Source of the DNA: Annona cherimola
Lineage: Eukaryota > Streptophyta > Magnoliopsida > Magnoliales > Annonaceae
Assembly (NCBI GenBank): GCA_030490835.1
Contig: CM059972.1
Location: forward strand, 43,007,452-43,071,451
Length of the DNA stretch: 64,000 nucleotides
Direction: 5' to 3'
A program made the position numbers and the translations under genes. The notes below the pieces were generated by a model. The model was not told where the DNA came from, did no database searches, and saw only the letters and a list, made by a program, of their open reading frames with translations. This document shows positions 35,898-46,766 of this stretch, piece after piece. Every line of letters begins with the position of its first letter. The stretch's first letter is position 1.

Positions 35898-36185
35898 ATG
35901 AGGATATGTTTTGGACATGATGATGTCCACATGAAGTAATGTTTATTTAATGATATTTCAGGACATAACAATGTCCACAGAAAACAATGTTTACTCATCT
36001 ATTTCAGGACACTTTTTACATATGTATATGCATTGTATTAAAAATGATTTATACGGAATTTTTTCAGGACATATAATTGTCCTTATATAATAAGGTTCAT
36101 ATGCAAATGATTTAGGACATAAGATTGTCCTCATGAATATAGATTTATATGAAAATAATTTAGGACATACATTTGTCCTCTTATA
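35898..36185 (+). repeat. Palindromic GGACAT array, shorter copy
   Basis: Six degenerate units of 40-70 bp with dyads such as GGACATAACAATGTCC and GGACATAAGATTGTCC. The arrangement parallels 18402-18850 in the other long solo LTR, but the unit sequences have diverged. Confidence 0.75.
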
Positions 36186-36463
36186 AAAAGTTTATATGAA
36201 TAATTGATAGGAATGGTTTTCCAAAATGGTTTATATGAATGGTTGTCATGTATGATTTAAATGAAAGGTTATATGAAGGATTTAAATGCAAAGTTTTATG
36301 AAGGGTTTATATGAAAGGTTTTCATGAAAAGTTTCTTCATGTTGGTAGTTGATTCTTGTTAAGTGTTTTCTACCGAACAGAGAGAAATGCATTTATATGA
36401 AAATGCAAAATGCTTGCTTACTGAGTTCATCACTCACGTTTTGTTTTCCCAAACCTCAGACAG

Positions 36464-36510
36464 GTATAGGGAAGCTCAAGAGGTGAAAAGCATGATGTAA
36501 TTGAGGAAAG
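36464..36510 (+). other. Putative mini-exon 3 in the solo LTR
   Basis: A 47-nt block between CCCAAACCTCAGACAG and GGTATGACATAG. It is the counterpart of 12131-12165. Confidence 0.4.
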
Positions 36511-37661
36511 GTATGACATAGTATTCATGTGTGTACTAAATGGTTAGTTATGTGTATCAAATGATATGTTTGGAAATTTTAAGATACGATACTGTATATG
36601 TACCAGTGTAAGTGTTTAGCATTCAATTATGAATAAATTTTATATGGTTATGACTTAGCTAAGTTGTAAAACCAAGGATGTAAGAGAACAAGATGAAAAT
36701 TTTATGAATGATATATACAATTGATGACAACTGCCAGGGGATAAGTTTATGAAAAAGTTATAACGAAACCATGTAATATGTTAAAATGCTATGTGCAACG
36801 AAATTACAAGTGTACCGTTGCTTACAAGACGAATGAAGTGCGATATAAAGAAAAGAAATGAGGATGGATAAAGAAACAAATCAAAAAAAAATTTGGACGA
36901 GATATAATTAAGAATTCGTTGCATGATCAGGGCAACAATCGTGATTCACATTTACCAATCAATAAGGTCTTGAGGTAAGGAAGTGACGTCTCGGTTTGGG
37001 GCGCCACATGAAACTTGCTGGTTTCCACCACAAGAAGCTGATTCTTCCACTTCAAGATCCCTTGGCTGGAGAATCTCTTTCTTTTTCTCTTCCTTGACTG
37101 CTCCCCACGAGCTCTCGTCCTAGCTCTTAAAACTTAAATGATATATTTATACTCTCCTAAAATTTGACGCGAGATACATGCAAAGAAACCACACGAGTGG
37201 AACCGACGTCGTGACACTAGGATGTTGGCACCGAAGCGCCAACTTTCTAGACCCTTCTGCAGTCTTGAATTTTCTCGTAGCTTTTGGTATGGTGGTTGTT
37301 GGCGTCGGAGCTTCAAAAGTTTGGCGCCAAAGCGCCAATTTACTTGCTTAACGGAGTTGAAACTCAGCTTTCTTCAAGCATCCACTTGCTTCCATCCTTC
37401 CTGGAGCTTTTGATCTTCACTTTCATTGCTCCTGCAACAAAAATTAAAACAAGTAATGTTCTCCTACATGAATGAATGTAACTAAAATGCTCTAAATGAT
37501 GCAAATTATGTTGAAAATGTGCAAATTGTAAAAACTAGACACAAGAATGCAACTAATGCAAACTCATACACTTTCCATGCAAAACTATGCATTGTTTCTC
37601 GACTAGTCTTCAAAAGGAGTACAAAATAGGCATAGATAACTCTACTTTTGTAGAATTATCA

Positions 37662-39078
37662 GTTGCTGGTTGAACTTGGTTCACCTATTTAGCTAAAAAT
37701 ATAAATCTTAAAAAATCCAACTGCCTTGCTACCCAAAATCCAAAATCCTAATTCCCAAATAGCTTTCCCCCAAATCGATCATCCCCGATAAATCGCTCAC
37801 AACCATCAGTAGTATTGGATTGTTGGAGCAATCCAATGCTCAATGCTCATTGACCGACCCTCATAGTCAATGCGCCTGCATCCATATTCGCAGCCAATCA
37901 TAGCATCAGAGTGCTCAGTGCTCATAGACGATCCTCTATGTCAACCATTGGTGTACCTCCATCCATGGCAGTCTAGATCTGACAGTGCCAATCCTCTTAG
38001 CCCTCATCCCCGTGGTCGTGTCTCCATGCTTGATGGATGATGCTTCTCCTTCAAGACTTCAGGTATGCTTAGTGCTCATCTGCGTCACCTTATTCGTCCT
38101 TCAAGGCTGCTCGTTGATGTCTCTAGTGATTCCTTCTCCACCTCCTCTTCTTTAGTCTTCTTTTCTACAACTCATTAGTGTCATCCCTTCTCGTCCACTC
38201 TACTCTTCTTTTCTCTATCAGTGCATCAATTCTATCTCCTCTTCTTTGGCTTAGGCGTCTCTGGTGATGTTCAGCTTCACAAGCCCCCATATGCTTTGGA
38301 ATCTCCCACATCACCGACTCATAGCCCCTCCTCTTCGTCCGCTTATCTAAATTCTCTGCTTTACTGCAATGTTCCCACTTCAATTTGGTAACCCATCAAC
38401 ATCTCAATTTTTTTTAAAAAACTTAAAATAGCTTGCAGTTTTTTACTTCATCTATGACCAAACCCACCATCTCTATTTACTTCATTTTCAACTCCAACCA
38501 CACTCATCGACGCCTCCGCTAACCACTTCTTTTGCTACTATTTTATCGCAGACATATAGTTAGACTTGTAGAGTTCAAAAATTTTATATTCGACTAAAAT
38601 GGTGGATCTATAATGTGTAGATATTATATTTTGTTAAAGGTTAATAATTCAACACAAATTATTTTTATATCATTATGAATGATTTAATTGTTCAACCATT
38701 ATTGATTTATTTATTTCTTATTGTATTAGATATGTTTGGAAAAGTACAAATCATAAATGCACTGAGGCAAATTGAGAGGATTTATGAGTTAAGAGTCAAG
38801 ACTTATTACACATTTTAGGTCAGTTAATGTAGTTGATTTTTATAATTCAATATATTATATTTTTGTTTAATTAATAATTTTTTAAAATTTTTTATTAACT
38901 TTTTTTGCTCATGTTTTGTTATGATGATTTTAGTCTTAACATAGATTTAGGAGTTATAAATAAATAATTTTATCAATATATTATTTAAATAAAGTATTTA
39001 TGATATTATAAATATGTTATGCTGGCATCACTTATTCAAATCAGTTTGATTAACTAGTGAAACCAATTCAAACTATGA
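37662..39078. other. Intergenic region, nothing recognised
   Basis: The first 700 bases are pyrimidine-rich on the plus strand (many CTC, CCT and TTC runs). The longest frame is 72 codons on the minus strand and unlike any protein I know. The later part is AT-rich. It may hold a decayed gene or repeat, but I see no motif that would support one. Confidence 0.5.
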
Positions 39079-39345
39079 GTGTGTTTGGGAAGTGATATAA
39101 TTTTTGGATGAAAAGTTTTTTATATAAACTTTTTTGAAATGGTAGAAAATGATGTGATATGAGAGGAGTAATGATAATGAAAAAAAATAATAAAGTTTAC
39201 ATAGATTAGTTATATGAGTACGTACAAATAATTGAAAAATAGAATAGTTATATAATAATATGTGAATAAAAAATTTAAAAAATAGAATTATTGTAGAGAG
39301 CGAAAATTTCTCATTCAAAAATTTTATAGCTAAACAAATTTTATT
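39079..39345. mobile_element. MITE, family A copy 1 (decayed right end)
   Basis: It begins GTGTGTTTGGGAAGTGATA and contains GATGTGATATGAGAGGAGTA, shared with the copies at 40030 and 41811. The right end is poorly matched. No target duplication is clear, and there is no coding capacity. Confidence 0.6.
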
Positions 39346-39415
39346 TCAAACTAAATAAAAGCCCATGAAAACCCAACTATGAACTATCACTTCAAAAAGT
39401 ACCAAAATAAAAAAA

Positions 39416-39900
39416 AGTTAATTTCAAATATACCCACTACTTCGAATATACCCACTACTTTTGTCTTTAATTACAAGTATACTCACTAAGTCTGAAAACT
39501 TTCACATATATCCACTAAGTATTTCATTAATTTTAAATATACCCAATATAACAGTTAGGAATGTATAATAATTTTAAAATTCCAAAATACCCGTGATTAA
39601 TCTATCATCTATTGTTATTGGTGTCATATCCAGACTATTAGAACTCATTCTACCTAGCTTCTCTTTCTCAAGTTAGATGAGTTTTAATTATACCATTTAA
39701 CTTCTGTCATAGCTGAATGATTATTATTATTAAATAATAAGAGCATTTTGGACATTTCCTATAATAAATAACGGTTATTTTTAACCATGTCTGATGGAAT
39801 AGGTACAGATGAAATTTCACCCTTATATATGAAAGTTTTCAGACTTAATGGATATATTTATAGTTAAGGGCAAAGCTACTGAGTATATTGGAAATAACCT
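39416..39900. mobile_element. MITE with ~80-bp terminal inverted repeats
   Basis: The left arm (about 39417-39510) reads GTTAATTTCAAATATACC and continues through AAGTCTGAAAACTTTCA. The right arm (39822-39900) is its reverse complement with scattered mismatches, ending GGAAATAACC. The left arm has an extra 18-base duplication of ATACCCACTACTTCGA type. The ~300-bp centre is AT-rich and non-coding. Long arms and no coding capacity suggest a Mutator-like non-autonomous element; I could not define its target duplication. Confidence 0.75.
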
Positions 39901-40029
39901 AATAAATAATTGAATTCCTATGAAGCCAAAGGATGACATAAGGACAAACACAATGAAATAATTCCAGAATAACAATAATATTTTTTTATTCCTTGTAGAA
40001 AACTCCTTTTATGTTTTATCACATTTTGA

Positions 40030-40308
40030 GTGTGTTTGGTAATGAATAAAACTTTTGGTGAAAAGTTTTGGAGAGTAAAAACTGACAAATGATGTGATAT
40101 GATAGGAGTAATGATGAGTAGTAAAGATGATAAAGTTAAAATAGATAGGTTAGTTGTGTGTATAGTTGTATAGAAATGATTGAAAAATATGGTACTTGTA
40201 TAGGAAAATGTGAAAAAATAATTAAAAAATATGATAGTTGTGGAAAATGAAAAATTTTAGATTGAAAAGTTTTAACTTGACATGTTTTATTAATTGCCAA
40301 GCACACCC
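40030..40308. mobile_element. MITE, family A copy 2
   Basis: The left end GTGTGTTTGGTAATGAATAA pairs with the right end, whose reverse complement is GTGTGCTTGGCAATTAATAA. Shared core motifs are GATGTGATATGATAGGAGTA and the AAAGTTTT runs. It lies about 370 bases before the helicase start codon, possibly in its promoter or 5' leader. Confidence 0.72.
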
Positions 40309-40319
40309 TTTGTTTTCTA

Positions 40320-40680
40320 GTTACATTTAGAGGTTCGATTACCGGTTCTGTCCCCCAAATTACAGAAAGTTTAGGACGGCAACTGAAGAGAGAAACCCGA
40401 CTTCACTGGATTCGATCCGAAAAAAGAGAAACCCGATAATTGCAGGAGAAGCCCTTCGTTGGTTGCAGCAGAAGGAAATCAGCGTGTTGAGTTATCATCA
40501 ATCAATTACGAATAGCAGGTAAGCTTTCTTGGATTTTGGGTGGAAATTCTAATGGAATGCTTTGTAAGCTAGTGTTTTGTTTTTCTTTTGGCAGTCATTG
40601 TCATAGCTTTTGGTCCCAACGCATCTGCTTTTGTTGGCTTTTCTCTGAAAATCAGGCTTTTGATGCATTTCAGAGGGACG
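40320..40680 (+). promoter_or_regulatory. Probable 5' leader of the helicase gene with a leader intron
   Basis: AATAGCAG|GTAAGC at 40518/40519 is a strong donor, and acceptor-like sites follow: TTTTGGCAG, GAAAATCAG and GATGCATTTCAG, the last just before AGGGACG and the ATG. The 5' leader therefore probably contains one intron. The transcription start is not determined, and the MITE ending at 40308 lies immediately upstream. Confidence 0.5.
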
Positions 40681-43600
40681 ATGGAGGAGGGAAAAGAGAG
40701 CTGTTATGGGGAATGCCCGTCTCCAGCCTCGAATCAATTCAATGGGAATGAAGGTAAAAAACCATATGGATGTTTTTAATCATGTTATTTATCCCTTTCT
40801 GATCCTTATTTGGACGTCTGGTACTCAACATTAGGATTCATTGCCAAACACGTTACCGAATTTTGTTATACAAGAACTAAGTTGTAACACAAATCTCAAG
40901 CCTAATCCTCTTTACAAAAAAAAACAAAAAAACAAAAAAACAAAAAAAACAAAAAAAAATTGCAAGGTGGGGTTGGGTGGGGCGGGTGTTGGGAGGGGGG
41001 AGGGGGAGAGAGAATTTTGTTATACAATTCAGCAGCTGTAGAACTAATTTCTAACACAAAGTTCAACCCTAACCCTCATGGGAGGGAGGGAGGGAGGGAG
41101 ATAAAGAAACCTTATTATCTGGTTTTTGACTTGGAAATTTGAATTGGAGCACAGAATTCTCCGAGTATTTTACCAACAGCTCCCCCAGGTTGTTGTTGAA
41201 CCGCCATAGGATGGCCGGATTAGCCCAAGCAGTCTATTTTTGGGATGATAATTCAATAGCCCTTGATGTTGATTTACCTAAATGCAAAAGGGAAGGGGGA
41301 GTGTTGGGAGGGATGGAGAGAAAGAAACCTTATTATCTGGTTTTTGACTTGGGAATTGGAATGAAGCACAGAAGTCCCTGAGTATTTTACCAACAGCTCC
41401 CCCAAGTTGTTGTTGAACTGGCATAGCATGGCTGGATTAGCCCAACCAGATTATCTTTTGGATGATAATTCGATGACCCTTGATGTTGCTTTACCTTGTT
41501 TGTATTTCCGATCACCTAATCTGTGAAATATGCTCCTCGAGGAATGGTATGATCTTGTATCCCTTTGTGTTTGTACGTGTATGTGTGTGTTTTCAAATCA
41601 TGTATTTTATTATCATCCCCATTGTTATGAAAACCAATTATGCTTATTGGGTGGAATGTTGGTTAAAGGGCAACATGTATATAAAATGGAAGTAGCTGAG
41701 GTTATTGAGATAGATGAGCTGTGAAATAAGAAAGATCAAATCAGAAATCTGAAAAAAAAAAAAAAAAACTAGATGGTTTCGTCATATGAAGTAAATATCG
41801 GAAACTATAGGTGTGTTTGGGAAGTGATAAAACTTTTGTGAGAAACGTTTTGGTGTAAAAGTTTTTGAAATGAGAGAAAAGAATGTAATATGATATGGGT
41901 AATGATTAAAAAAATAATGTAGTTATATGAAAAATTGTGAAAAAAATGATTGAAAAATATGGTGGTTGTATAGAAAATTATGATGAAATGACTGAAAAGT
42001 CAGGTAATTGTGGAGAGAAGATTTAGATGGAAAAGTTTTATGTGTAAGCAAATACACCCTGCCTCAGTTAAAATAAAGTAATGAATTTAATTTATTTACA
42101 GAGGAGGCTACAAGAAAAAGGAATGACGGAGAGAATATGGTTAGAGCCTAGAAGTGATTAAGAAAGTTATAAAAATGATTGAGCTTACTGAAGAATAATT
42201 CTACATCTTCATGGTGCACATGTGCTTTGAAATTTATGTAGCTGACCCTACCTTGGTGGGAAGCAACTTTCGACGATGATGGTATCCTTCTGGTGATTGA
42301 CACCCTAATCTTCTCAAATCATCTCTAATATTGTTCCACTAACTAAACCAAAGCAGTGGTTTGGATGCGGTTGGAAAAGAAAAATGGAATAATTAGAATC
42401 TTTAGTGCTCATTACGTGCAAACTGTAAACAAGGTCTGCATATGTTGGTTGTTAAATCATTTTGTTTTTTGGCCTCATTCATAGCATTTGTGCCATTAGA
42501 CATGCTCCGTCCATGGTGTGTCCCATCTTGTTATCTCAAACTGTTTGACCCAAACATCAAGCTCTGACCCAATGACACCAAAATTTTGTATTTCTTCAAC
42601 TTCGACAATAAGCAAGAAAACCTGAATCACCCAATTTCTATCACAAACTTCCTCTTGAATGCTTGCACTATAAAGGTAAAGCATTTGCATGTGTTTGCTC
42701 ATGCAGCCAGTCCAGTGAAGGAATATTATTGTGAGCAGAGAGAAGCCCTGCCTGGCGAGCCTCGATGTGCCGTATGTGCACGCTACGGAGAGTATATCTG
42801 TAATGAGACAAATGATGATGTTTGTAGCAGACAGTGTAAACAGATTCTACTTCAAAGACTTGCCAAACTAAAGAAACCTTTTCATGTCACTCCATCCATA
42901 AAAGTGCCTGCACAAGATGAATGCACCTATGTTAGAGATGGTGACATTTCAGGGGCTGATTACTTAACCATTGATCAGGTTGAATCCCTTAGAAATAAGG
43001 TTAACATCCAGGTGAAAGGAGAATCTGTCCCACCACTGGTCTTATCCTTCTCGACCTGCAATCTTCCTCAGAAGCTCCAAGAAAATTTAGAAAAATCTGG
43101 GTATGAAATGCCTACACCTGTCCAAATGCAGGCCATCCCCACTGCTTTGAGCGGCAAAAACATGCTTGTTTCAGCTGAAACTGGGTCAGGCAAGACAGCC
43201 TCCTTTCTAATTCCTATAGTTTCTCATTGCTCAAACATTCGATTACAGCACCCATCTGATGAGAAAAGGCCTTTGGCGATGGTCCTAGCACCAACTAGAG
43301 AACTATGCATGCAGGTTGAGGAACAAGCTAAAGTCCTAGGGGAGGGCCTGCCCTTTAAAACTGCACTTGTTATTGGTGGTGATGCAATGGCGAGCCAGGT
43401 TTACCGCATCCAACAAGGGGTGGAGTTGATTATTGGAACCCCTGGCAGGCTCATTGATCTTCTAGCAAAAAATGACATTGAATTGGAAGAGGTTTCAACT
43501 CTTGTTCTGGATGAGGTTGACTGTATGCTCCAAAAAGGCTTCCGTGATCAGGTAATGCAGATCTTTTTGGCCCTAACACAGCCTCAGATGCTGATGTTCT

Positions 43601-44247
43601 CTGCAACAGTTCCTCAAGAAGTGGAGAAGATGGCAAATGCAATGGCAAAAGATGTGATTTTCATTTCCGTTGGGAAACCAAGTAGGGCAAATGAGTCAGT
43701 GAAGCAGGTGGCAATCTGGGTGGAACCTAAGCAAAAGAAACAGAAACTTTTTGAGATTTTGACTAGCAAGCAGCATTTCAAGCCTCCTGTGGTGGTATTC
43801 GTGAGTTCTAGGCTTGGGGCTGAACTTTTATCAGAGGCAATCACTATTGTGACTGGAGTAAAAGCTCAGTCGATCCATGGTGAGAAGACAATGACGGAAA
43901 GGAGGGAGAGCTTGAGGCTGTTTTTGACAGGAGAGGTACCAGTGATAGTGGCGACAGGCATTTTGGGTCGTGGCGTGGATCTGTTGAGAGTAAGGCAGGT
44001 TATCATCTTTGACATGCCTAATTCAATGAAGGAATATGTTCATCAGATTGGCAGGGCTTCAAGGATGGGTGAAGAAGGGATGGCAATTGTGTTTGTGAAT
44101 GAGGAGGACAAGAATCTGTTCAAAGAGCTGATTGAGAATCTAAGATCAGTAGGGGCTTCTGTACCACGAGAGCTTGCAAATTCTCGATACTCGGTGGGTT
44201 ATTATCCCACTGGAAGAGGAAGGAGGAAAAGGAAGCATAGATCGTGA
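40681..44247 (+). CDS. RH41: DEAD-box ATP-dependent RNA helicase with HIT zinc finger (RH41 type), two coding exons
   Basis: Exon 1 is 40681-40753 (ends GAAG|GTAAAA) and exon 2 is 42707-44247 (after TGCTCATGCAG); the joined frame gives 537 residues. Residues 45-68 hold a HIT-type zinc finger (C45, C48, C56, C64, C68). The helicase core follows: Q motif (PTPVQMQAIP, about 161-169), motif I AETGSGKT (181-188), Ia PTREL (220-224), Ib TPGRL (269-273), II DEVD (293-296), III SAT (323-325), V ATGILGRGVD (440-449), VI HQIGRASRMG (470-479). The C-terminus is basic (GRGRRKRKHRS). Motif II is DEVD rather than DEAD, which I recall as usual for RH41. DEAD-box proteins remodel RNA or RNP using ATP; the finger suggests assembly of an RNP or protein complex, but the exact role is not shown here. 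I chose the ATG at 40681 because it gives the correct phase across the intron. No stop or frameshift is seen. Confidence 0.92.
40914..40960 (+). repeat. A-rich simple repeat, AAAAAAAC type
   Basis: Runs of seven to nine A separated by single C, followed by a G-rich tract (40965-41008). It lies in the first coding intron and is a likely site of length variation. Confidence 0.85.
41105..41496 (+). repeat. Direct duplication of ~175 bp in the helicase intron
   Basis: 41105-41280 and 41323-41496 share AGAAACCTTATTATCTGG at the left, TTTACCAACAGCTCCCCC in the middle and CCTTGATGTTG near the right, with about 10 percent differences. Both are preceded by GGGAGGGA-type purine tracts, which may have promoted unequal crossing-over or slippage. 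Confidence 0.85.
41811..42058. mobile_element. MITE, family A copy 3, in the helicase intron
   Basis: It starts GTGTGTTTGGGAAGTGATAA and ends TGTGTAAGCAAATACAC; the ends are inverted repeats of each other with mismatches. The core keeps the AAGTTTTTGAAATGAGAG and GATATGGGTAATGAT motifs. No clear target duplication. It is non-coding. Confidence 0.72.
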
Positions 44248-46766
44248 GGTCACAGGAAGTGGGCTTGAGTCTATATATGATCTCAATCCCTTGTTTCTTC
44301 GTGAATCCAACTTGATGAAATTATGATGGCTGGAATGGATTTCTTACTTTGGGTGGCAGTTCTTAGATCCTGCATAAGTTCAGGAGTTGCCTCTGGTTCT
44401 GAGTTGATATGGAAATATCTGTATTTTTTTGTATGGCAATGGAATTTTTAGCAGTAATGGCTTCTAAATCACTTACAGAAGTGGTGCCACATAGTCCTGA
44501 TGGCCGATGCAGTAGAACCTGATAGAGCCATACTTTGCTGCTCTGAGCTTCTTATGCATTTGGGGAACCAATGAATGTTGACTGTCATGCTGATTAAACA
44601 AATAGGAATACTCAATCAATTGATTTTATTCCCTGGAAGGAAGAAACAAGAGTCTGTTTCAAATAGCAGTCATAGATGTGATGGATGTAAGCAGCTGCTC
44701 ATGGCAATTATTGCATCACTTTGGCATGGTTGTAGACTGTGTGCTTCATGACCAGAACAACACCAAATCCTAGATTCTTCTCCTCTCTTTCGCAGAATGA
44801 TTGTATGAAGGCTTGCTTTGTGGTTGGGTTGCGAAAAACACTGCTCCAATTGTACATTCAAGCATGGGTATGTGCTCCTCTCTTTAAATGCTCCGAAGGA
44901 TGGAGACTGAACTTTTTGTACTAGATTTTAATGCCCAGATGGAATCTTCTTCCAAACATCGAGGAAATAATTCTATTTACTGTCTAGATATTTTTAATGA
45001 ATTATTGTGCATGATTTTATTAGGATTTTTGGTCTTTAAAATATTTTTTATGCTATTTACTGTTCTAAATAATCCTAGTCTGATCTCATAAAATTTGATT
45101 GAAATTTAATCATGTTGTCCTAAAGCTTTTATCCAAACTAACCCTAGCTTGAAATTATCTTCTGAATTCAGATAAAGATCTGATCTATTTTATATAGCAC
45201 AAAAAGTTTTGATAGAATCTAATTGTACAAATTTTTGTTTCTGATGGGTTAGATTGGTAGCACAATCTTCCTGTTTCAACTGTTTCTCTGTTTTCTAGGT
45301 TTGCTTTTACATTTTAGGCTCTTGAATTCTTCAAATTCCTTAGGTTGTGGATCAGGAACAGTGAATGATGGGTCGATTATGGCCCATGAACAACTTATGT
45401 GCTGAGCCTGGTTGGCTTAAAATGGTGCAATTATATTCTTCCATTTCTTAGTTTATTGGTCATCAGCGCAGAAGTTCAAATTCATGTGGGGGTTCTAAAT
45501 GATACTCCAAAGCATCTTCTGATGTGAATGGCATCCAACTACAGAGCACCCTCTGTTCTACAATCCAATTAATACATGCCAACGTTGGGTGCCAACTGGG
45601 CTACTGCACAGTTGGCATCCTTTTGTCAGTCTTAATAAATCAATTATTGGCATCACATTACTTCATTTTATTTTCTTTTTCTGTAACTGTTGCGAAGAGG
45701 AAAGAGATCAACTAATGAAGCTTTCGGAGCCTCTTCTAAAAAGAAAACAATCTGGATTTGAAGCAGATGATCATTGTAGCATTTCCTTGCTTTCAGCTCA
45801 TTAGCTGTCAGTTGCTCTGCAACTTGTATACTCACATAAAATTGTTAATAGTACCGTTCTCTGTAACAAAATAATTTGTTCTTCATCTTTTTGTTATTAT
45901 TTTAACAGAAAAAATCAAGCAGTTGAGAAAGTGCATTGCATTCTTTACCTATTCAAAACATATCAGAGACCCACTGCTCAAATTTCCAACATATCAGTCG
46001 AAAGCACTTCTGAAGGACACGTACACAAGAAAGAATCTACACCATTATTTTTCCTACAAATGTACAAACGTATGCACATAGACAAGTGTGAAGAGAGTTC
46101 CTAATCTTCACATCAATAAATTGATTAGGGCCTGCCTTTATAGCAGCAAAAAGCCTTTCAGCTTGTTAAAATTTCAAAGATGCTTCTAAAACTTTCCTTT
46201 GTTCATTTTGGGCAATTTGTAAGGCCATTGAGCAGGCAGGGAATGTAAGAGTCAAAGAGACAAGCTCTAAAAGAAACATGAGTAGCTACTGTAATAATAT
46301 TGATGTGTGATAGTGGTTTCTATAGTTGAATCTAATCTTGGTGTTGATGAAATTTCATTTTACACCTTTCCACTCCTTTAAGTTGAGGAGCTGAAAATGA
46401 AGTTTGAATCAACATCTACAAATAAATAATGATTATGTGCTGAATCAGGTGTCCATATCAATTAATTAGTGCCAGAAACGGACTTAAGGTGGGACACAAA
46501 TGAGTTATTGGGTCCCTTATGCGAAAAATGGGAAGTTTTTGAGATAACAGTCATTGTAGTCTCAAGGGAAGCAAGGTCATTGCTTCTAAAATAGATAGAG
46601 AAAAAATCATGCTAGAAATTCTGAAAAGAATTCTAGTCAAATTCACATTCGTAGAGTAGGGATTCTGACGCTGTGGAGTACGCGCATGAGGTAAATGTTG
46701 TATTTTTGGGCCAATCTTCACCACTGTCTTTCATGCATCTCTCTTCTAGTACATGACATCCATAAA
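44248..46766. other. Helicase 3' flank and intergenic region
   Basis: The first ~350 bases probably hold the 3' UTR, though I see no canonical AATAAA in a convincing place. A 9-bp-stem hairpin (TGCCAACTG, 45590-45617) is the only local structure noted. The remaining short frames (up to about 70 codons) lack recognisable motifs. The right end probably includes the 3' flank of the resistance pseudogene. Confidence 0.5.

Larger units (their letters stand above)
31257..37008 (+). mobile_element. Gypsy solo LTR, 5752 bp
   Basis: It starts TGTGAAACTCC at 31257 and ends GGGGCGCCACA at 37008, with TGAAA on both sides (31252-31256 and 37009-37013). It has a TATA-like CTTATAAATAC near 32885, a donor-like CAG|GTATGT at 32986/32987, GGTAAGCAAGC at 34349, a putative mini-exon 36464-36510, a GGACAT palindrome array at 35898-36185, and the terminal hairpin at 36923. 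Frames inside reach only 85 codons and look non-coding. Confidence 0.9.
30404..37661 (-). mobile_element. 5' LTR of the Athila-like element, split by a Gypsy solo LTR
   Basis: In minus orientation it starts TGATAATTCTAC at 37661 and ends next to the primer-binding site near 30404. Without the insertion at 31257-37013 the LTR is about 1.5 kb. The part near the primer-binding site contains the GTATCGTTCCCATGGGGACT-type stretch (plus strand, about 30490) seen at the same place in other Athila/Tat LTRs. Two TTGGCGC-type inverted repeats lie at 37228-37340. The 3' LTR is not in the window. Confidence 0.7.
40754..42706 (+). other. Intron 1 of the coding region of the helicase gene
   Basis: A 1953-bp GT-AG intron in phase 1. 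It contains a (CA7)n-like tract, a GGGA repeat, a ~175-bp tandem duplication and a MITE of family A. Open frame 42586-42706, continuous with exon 2, is intronic: exon 1 joins in phase at 42707 and those 40 residues lack helicase or finger motifs. Confidence 0.8.

Noticed and set aside
38165..38383. 72-codon minus-strand frame in the intergenic region
   Set aside because: No recognisable domain, no splice or promoter context; length is within chance expectation.
42586..42706. N-terminal extension of the helicase frame upstream of 42707
   Set aside because: Phase, a good AG acceptor and a matching upstream exon at 40681-40753 show this part is intron. Its residues resemble no domain.
45524..45804. 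Overlapping 63- and 71-codon frames downstream of the helicase
   Set aside because: No domain and no splice or promoter context. Probably 3' flank or intergenic.
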